A stretch of DNA of 54,562 bases from Gammaproteobacteria bacterium (GCA_019911805.1 JAIOJV010000125.1:1-54562); one strand, 5' to 3'; numbered from the stretch's first letter, positions 1-9,113 are shown. Notes: a model not told the origin generated them from the sequence alone. Translations and numbers: made by a program.

Positions 1-1272
1 ATCCTGTTCCTGCGGCTGCGCGACGGCTACCTGGTGCAGCCACTGCCATTCTCCATCGAGCTCCGGGATTTCCGCATCGAGCATTACGAGTCCGGCCAGC
101 CGAAGTCGTTCGAGAGTGATCTGGTGATCACGGAGCCGGGCGAACCGCCGCTCGAGGCCACCATCGCCGTGAATCATCCGCTGATCTACAAAGGCTATGC
201 GATCTACCAGGCGAGCTTCAGTGATGGCGGCACGCGCATGAAATTCGACGCCTGGGGCCTCGGCCGCGCGACGGTGGCCAGCCAGACATTCGAAGGCGCG
301 GTATTCGACAACCTCAAGATCGACACCAGTCAGGGTCCGGTGACACTGGAACTGGACGATTTCCGGCTGTTCAACATCAATCCAGCCGACGAGGGCTCCG
401 GCAAGCGCTTCCGCAATTTCGGGCCCAACTTCACCTTCAAGTTGCGTAACGCCGCCGGTGAGGCGCGCGAATACGAGAACTACATGCTGCCGGTGGAGTT
501 CGATGGCCGGCCGTTCTTCCTGAGCGGCGTGCGGTCCTCGGTCGCGGAGCCGTTCTCGTACCTGCACCTGCCGGCCGATCCGCAGGGCGGACTGGGCCGC
601 TTCGTACACTTCAACGCCCTGCTGCGGGATCAGGCGCGGGTGGCGGCGGTCGCGCTGCAGACCACCCGCGAGACCTTCGGCGAGACGCCGACGGACAACG
701 CCCCGCTCGTCCAGGAGGTCGCCACCACCATGCAGCGCCTGGTGGGCCTGTTCGCGCGCGGCGGCTTCGACGCCGTTGCCGCCCAGGTCGAGCAGACCGT
801 GCCCGAGGAGCGGCGTGGCGAGGTGCTGGACGCCTATATCAAGGTCTTGCGGAATGTCCTGACGGCCCTCTATTTCGAGGTGCTGGACGCCGAGGGCGTG
901 GACCTGAGCGACGGGGTGAGCGAGCGCGACGCCCAGTTCTACGACGATGCCATCAACGCCCTGGCCGTGCTGCCGCGCTATGGATCACCATTTTTCCTGC
1001 AACTAAACAGCTTCGAACACGTCCAAGCCTCCGGGTTGCAAATCGCGCGAGCACCCGGCAAGAATATCGTGTACCTGGGTTTTACCCTGTTGATTGCAGG
1101 GGTTTTCGTAATGTTCTATATCAGCCACCGGCGGCTGTGGGTCAGGTTGCAGGAGCGCGACGGCCACACCGAGGTCCTGTTCGCGGGGTCTGGCAACCGC
1201 GACCAGCGGGACTTCCGCCGGCAGTTCGAGCGGCTGATCCAGGCCCTGGACGTGCGTCTCCGTTCAGGTTGA
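1..1272 (+). CDS. resB: Cytochrome c biogenesis protein ResB, 5'-truncated by window edge
   Basis: ResB/Ccs1-type protein of System II cytochrome c maturation, which with CcsA carries heme across the membrane and keeps apocytochrome cysteines reduced. The frame is open from base 1, so the true start and the first membrane helices lie upstream. What remains is the large periplasmic domain, including a 'HPLIYKGYAIYQASF' segment typical of ResB, followed by one C-terminal membrane helix ('NIVYLGFTLLIAGVFVMFYI') and a short charged cytoplasmic tail. The ccsA gene follows 82 bases downstream on the same strand, the usual resB-ccsA pair. Family assignment is firm; the full length cannot be judged here. 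Confidence 0.93.
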   Translation: MLFLRLRDGYLVQPLPFSIELRDFRIEHYESGQPKSFESDLVITEPGEPPLEATIAVNHPLIYKGYAIYQASFSDGGTRMKFDAWGLGRATVASQTFEGAVFDNLKIDTSQGPVTLELDDFRLFNINPADEGSGKRFRNFGPNFTFKLRNAAGEAREYENYMLPVEFDGRPFFLSGVRSSVAEPFSYLHLPADPQGGLGRFVHFNALLRDQARVAAVALQTTRETFGETPTDNAPLVQEVATTMQRLVGLFARGGFDAVAAQVEQTVPEERRGEVLDAYIKVLRNVLTALYFEVLDAEGVDLSDGVSERDAQFYDDAINALAVLPRYGSPFFLQLNSFEHVQASGLQIARAPGKNIVYLGFTLLIAGVFVMFYISHRRLWVRLQERDGHTEVLFAGSGNRDQRDFRRQFERLIQALDVRLRSG

Positions 1273-1354
1273 GTTCAATGGATCGGGGTACACTCTGTCC
1301 GGCCCCGATCCGGGAAGGCGTTGGCCGTCGTTGATGCCGAGGGGAGAAATTGCC

Positions 1355-2530
1355 ATGTCAGTCACGCAAGATGAAATGCTCAACCAGTTCGACGACCGCG
1401 CGCTGTGGCGGCGACTGAGCGGCTTCGATTGGATCTGGGCGCTGCTCGTGGTCGCCGGCAGCGCCTATGCCTATGTGTATTATGCCGGGCTGATGGACGG
1501 CTACGAGATCGGCATCCTCGCCGGTTCGGCACTCACCCTGGTCGCCATGGGCTGGGGTTGGAAGCCGATGCGTCCGTACTCCCTGGCGGTGACCGTGCTG
1601 AGCCTGGTGGCTATCAGCCTGTACGGGGGGAGCCTCGCCACAGCCGAGACCAGTTTCTTCCTGAAGTACCTCATTTCCAGCCAGTCGGCGATCATGTGGA
1701 TGAGCGCCCTCTATGTGCTGGCGACCGCGGCGTATTTCATCGGTCTGTTCGCACGCTCGGAGTTCGTCAGCAAGGTCGGCACGGCGCTGACCTGGTCGGC
1801 GACGACCATGGGCTTTGTGGGTTTGATGGTGCGCTGGCGCGAGTCCTATCTCATCAGCCACGACGTCGGTCACATCCCCGTCAGCAACCTCTATGAAGTC
1901 TTCATCCTGTTTTCGGTCATCACGGCGCTGCTCTATCTGTTCTACGAAGGTCGCTATCACACCCGCGCACTGGGCGGCTTCGTACTGCTGGTGATCTCGG
2001 CGGCGGTGGGCTTCCTGCTGTGGTACACCTTCGACCGCGGTGCGCACGAGATTCAGCCGCTGGTGCCAGCGCTGCAGAGCTACTGGATGAAGATCCACGT
2101 ACCGGCGAACTTCGTCGGCTACGGCGGCTTCGCGCTGGCATCGATGGTCGGCGTCGCCTACCTGTTCCGCCATCGCCAGGAGCAACGGCCGGGTGGCGGT
2201 ACCGGCAGCGTGCTGCCGAGCCTGGAGATGCTCGACGACGTCATGTACAAGTCGATCGCGCTCGGCTTCGCCTTCTTCACCGTGGCGACGATCCTCGGCG
2301 CGCTGTGGGCGGCCGAGGCCTGGGGCGGCTACTGGTCCTGGGATCCGAAGGAGACCTGGGCGCTGATCGTCTGGTTGAACTACGCCGCCTGGCTGCACAT
2401 GCGCCTGACCAAGGGCTGGCGCGGCACACCGATGGCCTGGTGGGCAATCGGCGGTCTGTTCGTCACCCTGTTCGCCTTCCTCGGTGTGAACATGTTCCTG
2501 TCCGGCCTGCACTCGTACGGGGAGCTGTAG
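1355..2530 (+). CDS. ccsA: c-type cytochrome biogenesis protein CcsA (ResC/CcsB family)
   Basis: Polytopic heme-handling protein of System II cytochrome c biogenesis, 391 aa. It carries the tryptophan-rich WWD heme motif (WGGYWSWDPKETW, starting at W323) near the C-terminus, and conserved membrane histidines are expected as external heme ligands. The ATG at 1355 is chosen because GAGGGGAG lies 9-16 bases upstream; an earlier in-frame TTG at 1331 has no comparable site. It follows resB, so heme attachment to the many c-type cytochromes in this window (NirS, NirC, NirN, NorC, cytochrome c5) probably depends on this pair. No sign of damage. Confidence 0.95.
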   Translation: MSVTQDEMLNQFDDRALWRRLSGFDWIWALLVVAGSAYAYVYYAGLMDGYEIGILAGSALTLVAMGWGWKPMRPYSLAVTVLSLVAISLYGGSLATAETSFFLKYLISSQSAIMWMSALYVLATAAYFIGLFARSEFVSKVGTALTWSATTMGFVGLMVRWRESYLISHDVGHIPVSNLYEVFILFSVITALLYLFYEGRYHTRALGGFVLLVISAAVGFLLWYTFDRGAHEIQPLVPALQSYWMKIHVPANFVGYGGFALASMVGVAYLFRHRQEQRPGGGTGSVLPSLEMLDDVMYKSIALGFAFFTVATILGALWAAEAWGGYWSWDPKETWALIVWLNYAAWLHMRLTKGWRGTPMAWWAIGGLFVTLFAFLGVNMFLSGLHSYGEL

Positions 2531-2705
2531 ACAGAAGGTCTTTTGGCCACGGAATCCGCGGACGGGCACGGAAAAATCGTATGCTTGACACCCCGCGGCC
2601 TGCCGGGCGGCATGGCCCCGGGCAGTTATAGTGCTGTTTTCCCGTATCCTTCCGGGCAGATTCCGTGGTCAACGAACATTTTCGGGCATTAACTGAGGAC
2701 TGCAG

Positions 2706-3341
2706 ATGAAACGTTTTCTTGCGCTGCTGGGGTTGTTGCTTGGGTTGGGGGTGATGGCCATTACGCCGGCACGGTCCGACTCTCTGGCCGAGGGCATCGA
2801 CTACGTGACGCTGGCGGCGCCGCAGCCGACGGCCGATCCGCAGAAGATCGAGGTGGTGGAGCTGTTCTGGTACGGCTGCCCACACTGCTATCACTTCGAA
2901 CCCGAGCTGCAGGCCTGGGTGAAGAAACAGCCGGATGACGTGCAGTTCGTGCGCATGCCGGCGATCCTCAGTCCGCGCTGGGAGATCCTGGCACGCGCCT
3001 ACTACACCGCCGAACTGCTCGGTGTGCTGGACAAGATTCACACGCCGCTGTTCAAGGCGATCCACGAGAAGAACCAGCGCTTCGAGACCGAGGACTCGGT
3101 GGCCCGGTTCTTCGTACAGCAGGGCGTGGACGAGGCTGAATTCCGCAAGACCTTCAAGTCGTTTGGCGTGGCCGCCAAGATCAATCGGGCGCGCCAGATG
3201 ACCCAGCGCTACGGCATCAGCGGTGTGCCCAGCCTGGTCATCAACGGCAAGTATCGCACTTCCGCCAGCGAGGCCGGCAGCCACGAAGGCATGCTCAAGG
3301 TGGCCGGCGAGCTGGTCGCCAAGGAACGTGAGGCGCGCTGA
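2706..3341 (+). CDS. dsbA: Thiol:disulfide interchange protein DsbA
   Basis: Periplasmic thiol oxidase of 211 aa. A signal peptide (charged MKR, then a leucine-rich core) ends near residue 24. The thioredoxin fold has the active site C58-P-H-C61 within 'FWYGCPHCYHF', the classical DsbA dipeptide, and the cis-proline loop 'SGVPS' lies near residue 175. The usual DsbA length is about 200-215 aa. It sits downstream of ccsA with a 175-base gap, suggesting its own promoter. In context it supplies disulfides to periplasmic proteins, while ResB/CcsA handle heme ligation. Confidence 0.94.
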   Translation: MKRFLALLGLLLGLGVMAITPARSDSLAEGIDYVTLAAPQPTADPQKIEVVELFWYGCPHCYHFEPELQAWVKKQPDDVQFVRMPAILSPRWEILARAYYTAELLGVLDKIHTPLFKAIHEKNQRFETEDSVARFFVQQGVDEAEFRKTFKSFGVAAKINRARQMTQRYGISGVPSLVINGKYRTSASEAGSHEGMLKVAGELVAKEREAR

Positions 3342-3458
3342 CCCGGGCCGGCAGCGGACGCCGCACCGCGCCTGGACTCACGGACGACGAGGCCGTTCGC
3401 ATCCACCGGCGGACCGGCGGACGGATCGTCACCCGTGCGCACGTTTAAGGACAACACC

Positions 3459-5093
3459 ATGAAGGCCGCGGAACTGTTCATCAGATGCCTCGAGAACGAG
3501 GGCGTCGAATTCGTGTTCGGCGTACCGGGCGAGGAGAATCTCGATGTCATGGACGCCCTGCTGGATTCCTCCATCCAGTTCGTCACCTGCCGGCACGAAC
3601 AGGGCGCGGCCTTCATGGCCGACGTGTACGGCCGGCTGACCGGCCGTGCGGGTGTCTGCCTGGCGACGCTGGGGCCGGGCGCCACCAACCTCGTCACGGG
3701 CGTGGCCGACGCCAATATGGATCATGCGCCGTTGGTCGCCATCGCCGGCCAGGCCGACACCAACCGGCTGCACAAGGAGTCGCACCAAGTGTTGGATCTG
3801 GAACAGATGTTCCAGCCCATCACCAAGTATTCCTCGCGCCTGCTGACGCCAAACATCATCCCCGAGGTGGTGCGCAAGGCCTTCAAGCTCGCCCAGGCCG
3901 AGAAGACCGGCGCAGCCTTCATCGAGTTTCCCGAGAACATCGCCAAGATGGTCATCGATGATGTGCCATTGCCCGTGCACCATCCGGTGGCGCCGGAACC
4001 GGCCCGCGATCGCGTCGAGTATGCCGCCGAGGTCATCTCGGCGGCGCGCAACCCCATCATCCTCGCCGGCAACGGTGTGATCCGCGCGCGGGCCTGGAAA
4101 CACCTCGCCGATTTCGCCGCCCGGCTCAACATCCCCGTCGCCAACACCTTCATGGCCAAGGGCGTGGTGCCGTTCGGCAAGAATCCGCTGGCGCTGGGCA
4201 GTGCCGGGCTGCAGGCCAACGACTACGTGAGCTGTGGTTTCTCGCGTGCCGACGTGATCATCTGCATCGGTTACGACCTGGTCGAATATCATCCCTTCCT
4301 GTGGCACCCGACCCGTGACCGCAAGATCATCCACATCGACGCCAGTCCGGCCGAGGTGGATGCCAGCTACATGATCGAGGTGGGCGTGGTCGGCGACATC
4401 AAGCACAGCCTGCTGCGCATCGCCGAACTGGCAGCGCCGCACCAGGGTCAGCCGATGCGCGCCCTGCGCGAGGCGCTGGTGAAGGAAATGGGTCAGTACG
4501 CCCGGGACGAGGGCTTCCCGGTCAAGCCGCAGAAGATCATCTGGGATCTGCGCACCGCGCTGAACTTCGAGGATGTCGTCATCTGCGATGTAGGTGCCCA
4601 CAAGATGTGGATGGCACGGATGTTCCGTTGCGAGTATCCCAACACCTGCCTGATTTCGAACGGTTTCGCCAGCATGGGCATTGCAGTCCCCGGCAGCGTT
4701 GCCGCTAAGCTCGTGTATCCCGACCGGGCCGTGGTGGCCGTTACCGGCGACGGCGGGTTCATGATGAATTCCCAGGAGATCGAGACCGCTGTCCGCTTAG
4801 GGGTGGCGATCGTCATCCTGATCTGGAACGATGGCGGTTACGGCCTGATCGACTGGAAGCAGATAAGTCATTTCAAACGCGCCTCACATGTCCGTTTCGG
4901 CAACCCGGATTTCGTCAAGTACGCCGAGTCGTTCGGCGCCAAGGGCTACCGCATCGAGCGTGCCGCCGATCTTCTGCCGACCTTGAAAAAGGCCATCGCC
5001 GACCCCATTGTATCTATCATCGATTGTCCAGTGGACTATAGGGAGAATTTGAAGTTGACCGAAAAACTTGGGAATCTGGTATGCCCCATATGA
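3459..5093 (+). CDS. Acetolactate synthase-type ThDP-dependent enzyme
   Basis: Thiamine diphosphate enzyme of 544 aa resembling the catabolic acetolactate synthases (AlsS type), which condense two pyruvates to 2-acetolactate. Visible are the N-terminal Pyr domain with catalytic Glu in 'CRHEQGAAFMADVYGR', the central domain, and the C-terminal PP domain with the ThDP/Mg motif beginning GDGGF and ending in the Asn of 'WNDGGYG'. The C-terminal 'NLKLTEKLG' is characteristic of AlsS. The ATG at 3459 is preceded by TAAGGA; an upstream in-frame GTG at 3435 is less likely. No small subunit or acetolactate decarboxylase adjoins it, so the physiological role is uncertain. It overlaps the next gene by 13 bases. 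Confidence 0.85.
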   Translation: MKAAELFIRCLENEGVEFVFGVPGEENLDVMDALLDSSIQFVTCRHEQGAAFMADVYGRLTGRAGVCLATLGPGATNLVTGVADANMDHAPLVAIAGQADTNRLHKESHQVLDLEQMFQPITKYSSRLLTPNIIPEVVRKAFKLAQAEKTGAAFIEFPENIAKMVIDDVPLPVHHPVAPEPARDRVEYAAEVISAARNPIILAGNGVIRARAWKHLADFAARLNIPVANTFMAKGVVPFGKNPLALGSAGLQANDYVSCGFSRADVIICIGYDLVEYHPFLWHPTRDRKIIHIDASPAEVDASYMIEVGVVGDIKHSLLRIAELAAPHQGQPMRALREALVKEMGQYARDEGFPVKPQKIIWDLRTALNFEDVVICDVGAHKMWMARMFRCEYPNTCLISNGFASMGIAVPGSVAAKLVYPDRAVVAVTGDGGFMMNSQEIETAVRLGVAIVILIWNDGGYGLIDWKQISHFKRASHVRFGNPDFVKYAESFGAKGYRIERAADLLPTLKKAIADPIVSIIDCPVDYRENLKLTEKLGNLVCPI

Positions 5094-5911
5094 TCCAGAC
5101 CACCCCGCATACCGCCTCGCCCCGGGTGGCTGACGCCCCAGCGCCTGGCCGGCCATTGCGGCTGCTCAGCTATAACATCCAGACCGGCATCAGCACCAAG
5201 CGCTACCACCACTACCTGACGCAGAGCTGGAAGCACGTGCTGCCGCACGGCGAGCGCTTCACCAACCTCGACCGGGTTGCCGCGCTCAGCAACGACTTCG
5301 ATATCGTCGGCCTGCAGGAGGTCGATGCGGGCAGCTTGCGCAGCAGCTTCGTCAACCTCACCCAGTATATTGCCGACCGGGCCGAATTCCCCTTCTGGTA
5401 CGACCAGACCAACCGCCGTATCGGGCCGCTCGCCCAGCATGCCATTGGCGTACTTTCGCGCTTCCGCTGCACCGAGATCGTCGAGCACAAGTTACCCGGG
5501 CCCATCCGGGGGCGCGGCACCTTGGCACTGCGTTTCGGTCGCGGCGAACAGTCGCTGGTGATTTTCATCGTCCACCTGGCGCTGGGGCGGCGCACCCGGC
5601 TGCAGCAGTTGTCCTATCTCGCCGAGCTGGTCAATCAGCATCGCAACGTGGTGATGATGGGCGATCTGAACTTCCATTCCCGCAGCCGCGAGATGGAGTT
5701 TCTGATCAACCGCACGCTCATGACCGAGCCGGTACACGGGCTGAACACCTTCCCCAGCTGGCGGCCGAACCGCAACATCGACCATATCCTGGTGACGCCG
5801 ACCTTGCAGGTGAATAACGTGCGGGTACTCGACTGTCCGGTGTCCGACCACCTGCCCATCTGCATGGATCTGAGCCTGCCGGCCGGTATCGATCTCTACG
5901 CCTCCGGTTGA
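5081..5911 (+). CDS. Endonuclease/exonuclease/phosphatase (EEP) family protein
   Basis: 276-aa metal-dependent phosphodiesterase of the DNase I-like EEP fold. Motifs in order: 'LLSYNIQ' near residue 27, 'LQEVDAG' (metal-binding Glu), 'HLALGRR', 'GDLNFHSRS' (Asp/Asn), 'NIDHILV' and 'SDHLPI' (catalytic Asp-His) near the C-terminus. No signal peptide is seen, so it is probably cytoplasmic. The start overlaps the end of the upstream ThDP gene; ATG 5090 is an alternative. The substrate cannot be told from sequence: the family includes nucleases, sphingomyelinases and inositol phosphatases. Confidence 0.88.
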   Translation: MPHMIQTTPHTASPRVADAPAPGRPLRLLSYNIQTGISTKRYHHYLTQSWKHVLPHGERFTNLDRVAALSNDFDIVGLQEVDAGSLRSSFVNLTQYIADRAEFPFWYDQTNRRIGPLAQHAIGVLSRFRCTEIVEHKLPGPIRGRGTLALRFGRGEQSLVIFIVHLALGRRTRLQQLSYLAELVNQHRNVVMMGDLNFHSRSREMEFLINRTLMTEPVHGLNTFPSWRPNRNIDHILVTPTLQVNNVRVLDCPVSDHLPICMDLSLPAGIDLYASG

Positions 5912-6105
5912 ACCTGCCTCTGAGGGGCTGCTGTGTGTGCCGCCATCGGCGCGAGGTACCGTGTGCCGCGGCGGCTGGGGTTTGGTCCGGGCGGTGAGCG
6001 GCGCGTGAGTCGGGGCATATTTGCATTCTCACCGTGGTTCCTGCATACACTATGCCCCGGCAGCCACCGCACACCCTCGGCGCCTCAGGTCAGCGGACAG
6101 ATACC

Positions 6106-6696
6106 ATGACGTACACCACCGATGCAGACGCCCAACCACGCCCCTCGGGGCCGCCGGGTGATCTCGCCATCTGGTTCTTCATCCTCGCCGAGCTGCTCAC
6201 CTTCGGTGCCTTCTTCGCCGCCTACGCCTTCACCCGTCTCAAACATATCGAGCTGTTCGATACCTATCAGCAGCTTCTCGACACCCGTGCGGGGATGATC
6301 AACACCCTGGTGCTGATCACCAGCAGCTATTTCGTCGTGCGCGGCGTGACGGCGGTACGTAGCGGCCTGCCGCTGCAGTGCGCGCGCTGGTTGTGGGCTG
6401 CGGTCGCGCTGGGCGGCGTGTTCGTCGTGGTCAAGCTGTTCGAGTTCAGCGTCCCGGTCAGTGCCGGCGTGACGCTGAGCACCAACACGTTCTACATGTT
6501 TTATCTATCGCTGACGTTCTTTCATTTCATGCATGTGTTGCTGGGTATGGTGATCCTGACCGTGGTGGCAGTGAAGGCCGGCCGCGGCGACTACACACCC
6601 GCGGAGCACGCTGGAGTCGAGACCGGTGCGTCCTACTGGCACATGGTCGATCTGGTGTGGTTGATCCTCTTTCCACTGGTGTATGTGATGCGATGA
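6106..6696 (+). CDS. norE: Cytochrome c oxidase subunit III-like protein, NorE type
   Basis: 196-aa membrane protein of the heme-copper oxidase subunit III family. Its pattern matches NorE: 'GDLAIWFFILAELLTFGAFF' in helix 1, 'INTLVLITSSYFVVRG' in helix 2, and a final 'YWHMVDLVWLILFPLVY'. It has five predicted helices rather than the seven of classical subunit III. ATG 6106 gives a sensible N-terminus; the longer frame from 6034 encodes a proline-rich non-conserved leader. It overlaps the next gene by ATGA. In denitrifiers NorE and NorF support NO reductase activity but are not catalytic; here the pair stands upstream of the sNOR-like operon and apart from norCB. Confidence 0.85.
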   Translation: MTYTTDADAQPRPSGPPGDLAIWFFILAELLTFGAFFAAYAFTRLKHIELFDTYQQLLDTRAGMINTLVLITSSYFVVRGVTAVRSGLPLQCARWLWAAVALGGVFVVVKLFEFSVPVSAGVTLSTNTFYMFYLSLTFFHFMHVLLGMVILTVVAVKAGRGDYTPAEHAGVETGASYWHMVDLVWLILFPLVYVMR

Positions 6697-6968
6697 ACAC
6701 ACCGAAACGCTCATCCGCAGGGGCAACACGCACCTGGCTCATACTGGTCGCGCTGACGCTGACGACGTTCACTCTGGGGGTGCTGGGCTACGAGGGCATG
6801 GGCCTGGTGATCACGGTGCTGCTGATCGCGCTGATCAAGGGCCACCTGGTGGTCGACCACTTCATGCAACTGCGGCGCGGCGCACCCATGTGGCGGATGC
6901 TGCTGACAGGCTGGCTGCTCGCCATCGGTAGCTTGATCGCCATCGCCTTCGCGGTGGCCGGGGGGTGA
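6693..6968 (+). CDS. norF: Cytochrome c oxidase subunit IV-like protein, NorF type
   Basis: 91-aa protein with three membrane segments, translationally coupled to norE by a 4-base ATGA overlap. The segment 'ALIKGHLVVDHFMQLRRG' is diagnostic of the prokaryotic subunit IV / NorF family (Lys, Asp-His-Phe-Met pattern between helices 2 and 3). Length fits NorF (about 75-100 aa). It probably assembles with NorE as an accessory to one of the NO reductases encoded downstream; which one cannot be read from the sequence. Confidence 0.82.
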   Translation: MNTPKRSSAGATRTWLILVALTLTTFTLGVLGYEGMGLVITVLLIALIKGHLVVDHFMQLRRGAPMWRMLLTGWLLAIGSLIAIAFAVAGG

Positions 6969-7002
6969 GCCGGCTGCCGCGCCGGCATCCCCAGGAGGAG
7001 TG

Positions 7003-7410
7003 ATGACCGAGGGCCCGGGCCATGAGGAAGGGAACGACGATCTGCCCGGGCAGGAGCTGGCGATTGGTGCCGAGGTGTTGTATCTGATCAACCTGCTGGT
7101 GCTACCCTTCTTCGGCTTCTTCGGGTTGCTGGTGTTGTATGTGCGCTTTCGACGGACGGCACCGCTGCTGGCGCGCTGTCACCTGGCGCAGACCCTGGCG
7201 GCGAGCCTGTGGGCCGCGGTTCTGCTGTTGGCGGTCAATGCGCTGATCCTGCTGCTGGGCGGTTACGACGCGCCCTATACCTGGGTGATGCTGGTACTGT
7301 ATTTCTCCATCTGCCATACGACCCTGGTGATGCTCGGCGTCATCGGTCTGGCCAAGGCCATGGCCGGCAAGCAATACCGCTATCCCCTCATCGGACGGCC
7401 GTGCCGCTGA
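7003..7410 (+). CDS. Small multi-helix membrane protein, unknown function
   Basis: 135-aa protein with an acidic N-terminal 20 residues, then helices around 'VLYLINLLVLPFFGFFGLLVLYV', 'LAASLWAAVLLLAVNALILLL' and 'MLVLYFSICHTTLVMLGVIGLAKAM'. The shape (cytoplasmic tail and three helices) recalls DUF4870-like proteins, but I would not assign the family firmly. AGGAGG at 6993-6998 supports ATG 7003 or GTG 7000. It is 34 bases after norF and codirectional, so it probably belongs to the same transcript and may be an accessory of the respiratory complex. Confidence 0.7.
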   Translation: MTEGPGHEEGNDDLPGQELAIGAEVLYLINLLVLPFFGFFGLLVLYVRFRRTAPLLARCHLAQTLAASLWAAVLLLAVNALILLLGGYDAPYTWVMLVLYFSICHTTLVMLGVIGLAKAMAGKQYRYPLIGRPCR

Positions 7411-7411
7411 A

Positions 7412-8302
7412 TCACCGCCCCGGGTGGGTGCCCCGGCGGCGTCGCAGTATCGGCAGCAGTACCAGCATGAGGGCGAGCCCCGACAGGCTGTGGATGACCG
7501 CCGCGGCGATCGGCACGCCGCCGCCGGTCGCGGTCAGGCCGATCAACACAGCCATCGAGGTCACCGCCAGGCCTGCCAGGGCACCGGCCCGATAGCGGCG
7601 CAGCGTGAACAACAGCAGCGCGAATCCGGCCATCAGTGCCACACCGGACAGTCGGTGCAGCCACTGCAGCGTGGCGGCGCCGGCGGGCGTGACCACGTGC
7701 CGCCCGGCATCCAGCGCGAGCGGCTCGAACCATCCCAGCTGCAGCGGCGAGTGCAGCGTGCCGCAGTCGAACAGCGTCGGGCAGACGGCGTTGCCATAGA
7801 AGGCGCTGCTGCCGATGCCGGTCGCGATGACCGCAGCACTGAGAACGAGCAGCACCAGCGGCGCCGCGCGTCCCGGGATGGCCACGGTATCTGTGCCGCG
7901 TCCCCGCAGGAGCCATCCGCCGAGCAGTGTCGCCAGCAACAACCCACCGAAGAAATTACCCAGTACCACCGCCGGCATGAGCAGTCCGCCCGAGCGCACG
8001 CCGAGCGCGGCGAGCGCGATGGTGATTGCCAGGATGACGATGGACAGCATCCTGCCCTGCCGTTGCCGCCATGCGCCCACGGTCAGCAACAGTACCAGTA
8101 TGCCGAGCAGGCTGGCACTGACGCGATGCAGCAAGCTGGCGACCGGGAAGGCCCGTGGCGGCTCGCCGAGCAGGGCGTAGCAGTCCGGCCAGGGCGCACA
8201 GCCGAGACCACCCTGGGCGAGGCGGATATAGGCGCTGACGCCGATCAGCAACACGGCCAGCGCGAAAGCGAGGGCCGCGATGCGGGTCAGAGTACGGGTC
8301 AT
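7412..8302 (-). CDS. ctaA: Heme A synthase, COX15/CtaA family
   Basis: 296-aa polytopic protein of the COX15/CtaA family, which oxidises heme O to heme A. The N-terminal helix 1 and loop 'YIRLAQGGLGCAPWPDCYA' with its paired cysteines is the family signature. Conserved histidines occur in 'LLHRVSASLLG' and 'LHRLSGVALM', and the protein shows the internal duplication expected of the fold. ATG on the minus strand at 8302 gives the standard N-terminus. It is convergent with the preceding membrane-protein gene (1 base apart) and lies near a heme O synthase gene (11754), suggesting one local heme-copper enzyme uses heme A or O. Confidence 0.9.
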   Translation of the reverse strand: MTRTLTRIAALAFALAVLLIGVSAYIRLAQGGLGCAPWPDCYALLGEPPRAFPVASLLHRVSASLLGILVLLLTVGAWRQRQGRMLSIVILAITIALAALGVRSGGLLMPAVVLGNFFGGLLLATLLGGWLLRGRGTDTVAIPGRAAPLVLLVLSAAVIATGIGSSAFYGNAVCPTLFDCGTLHSPLQLGWFEPLALDAGRHVVTPAGAATLQWLHRLSGVALMAGFALLLFTLRRYRAGALAGLAVTSMAVLIGLTATGGGVPIAAAVIHSLSGLALMLVLLPILRRRRGTHPGR

Positions 8303-8312
8303 GTGGATCCGT

Positions 8313-9041
8313 TCAGGGGGCCGGGGGCGCTGCAGGTATCGGCGGTAGCAGTGTGCCACGCACCAGGCGCACATACTTCGGCGTCTTCTTCCAATCGACG
8401 CGATCGTGCGAGAACTCGAAATGCCAGGCCCAGGCGGCGTCGTACTTGAAGGCGTAGTCGTTCGCCGTCCAGTATTCACCGACCTGCGTATCCGGAAAGT
8501 ATGTGGCGTCGATGGTGGGGCGCTTGAGCGGCAGTCGCGGGTCGCTGATGGTCGCAAACTCGTCCTTGCTCGGCATGCGCCAGTCGTTGAAGCCGCACCA
8601 GCCCGCGGCATTGACCGCCTGCACATAGGCGCTGATGTCGCAATCCGATCCCGTGCACTGACCACCGTCCGGGGTGCCGCGGTAATCATGGCCGTCCTGG
8701 TGTTCGTTGTCCGGGGCATACCAGCTGTAGGTGTTGTCGCTATGATGCAGCCCGGCCGCGGTGGTCTTCATCTCCCACACCAGCCCGGTATTGAGGTCAC
8801 GCACGCACTGCCAGGGCGCGGTGGCGAAATCGCCGCTACCTGCGTACGCGGCGCCGGTCTCATCGAGGCGCTCGAAGGCGAATACCGTGGCCGGGGGCTG
8901 TGGCGCGGACTCGCAGCCGGCCAGCAGCAGGGTCGAGACCAGCAGCAGTCGCCGCGCGGGCCGTGCCCACCCCGGTGTGCGCCGGCCGCGGGCGGCGTCC
9001 GAGCCAATATTAGAGTCAGTTAAATAACTAATAATTTGCAT
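8313..9041 (-). CDS. DUF1566 (Lcl C-terminal-type) lipoprotein
   Basis: 242-aa predicted lipoprotein with lipobox LLLAGC near residue 43 after an arginine-rich n-region. The mature part carries the DUF1566/Lcl C-terminal fold with 'CVRDLNTGLVWEMKT', 'YVQAVNAAGWCGFNDWRMPSKDEF' (split here by its Trp/Cys pattern) and 'YWTANDYAF', all typical. The N-terminus is longer than needed for a lipoprotein signal, so the true start may be an internal codon. It is divergent from the sNOR-like operon and shares its promoter region, which holds an FNR-type box. Function unknown; members are surface or periplasmic proteins of varied roles. Confidence 0.83.
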   Translation of the reverse strand: MQIISYLTDSNIGSDAARGRRTPGWARPARRLLLVSTLLLAGCESAPQPPATVFAFERLDETGAAYAGSGDFATAPWQCVRDLNTGLVWEMKTTAAGLHHSDNTYSWYAPDNEHQDGHDYRGTPDGGQCTGSDCDISAYVQAVNAAGWCGFNDWRMPSKDEFATISDPRLPLKRPTIDATYFPDTQVGEYWTANDYAFKYDAAWAWHFEFSHDRVDWKKTPKYVRLVRGTLLPPIPAAPPAP

Positions 9042-9074
9042 ATGTCACCTTGTTTGTCGATCGGCTTTTCCGTC

Positions 9075-9088
9075 TTGACCAAGATCAA
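9075..9088. promoter_or_regulatory. FNR/Dnr-type operator before the sNOR-like operon
   Basis: TTGACCAAGATCAA fits the FNR/Dnr palindrome TTGAY-N4-RTCAA. It lies 90 bases upstream of the 51-aa ORF at 9178 and also upstream of the divergent lipoprotein gene. By analogy with other denitrifiers, a Crp/Fnr regulator, such as the one at 20274, would activate the operon here. Confidence 0.8.
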
Positions 9089-9095
9089 GTCGTTG

Positions 9096-9113
9096 TACCA
9101 CCCCATGTTTCTA
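9096..9113 (+). promoter_or_regulatory. 18-base motif shared with the nirS promoter
   Basis: TACCACCCCATGTTTCTA lies 7 bases after the FNR-type box. A nearly identical 19-base string occurs upstream of nirS at 23198-23216, with one substitution and one extra A. A common site for a second regulator or a shared promoter segment is possible. I do not recognise the motif. Confidence 0.4.

Noticed and set aside
1358-2569. A 403-codon minus-strand frame opposite ccsA
   Set aside because: Antisense of the well-supported ccsA gene; composition is typical of GC-skewed spurious frames.
2581-2640. TTGACA and TATAGT upstream of dsbA as a sigma-70 promoter
   Set aside because: The two boxes are about 36 bases apart, far from the 17-base optimum.
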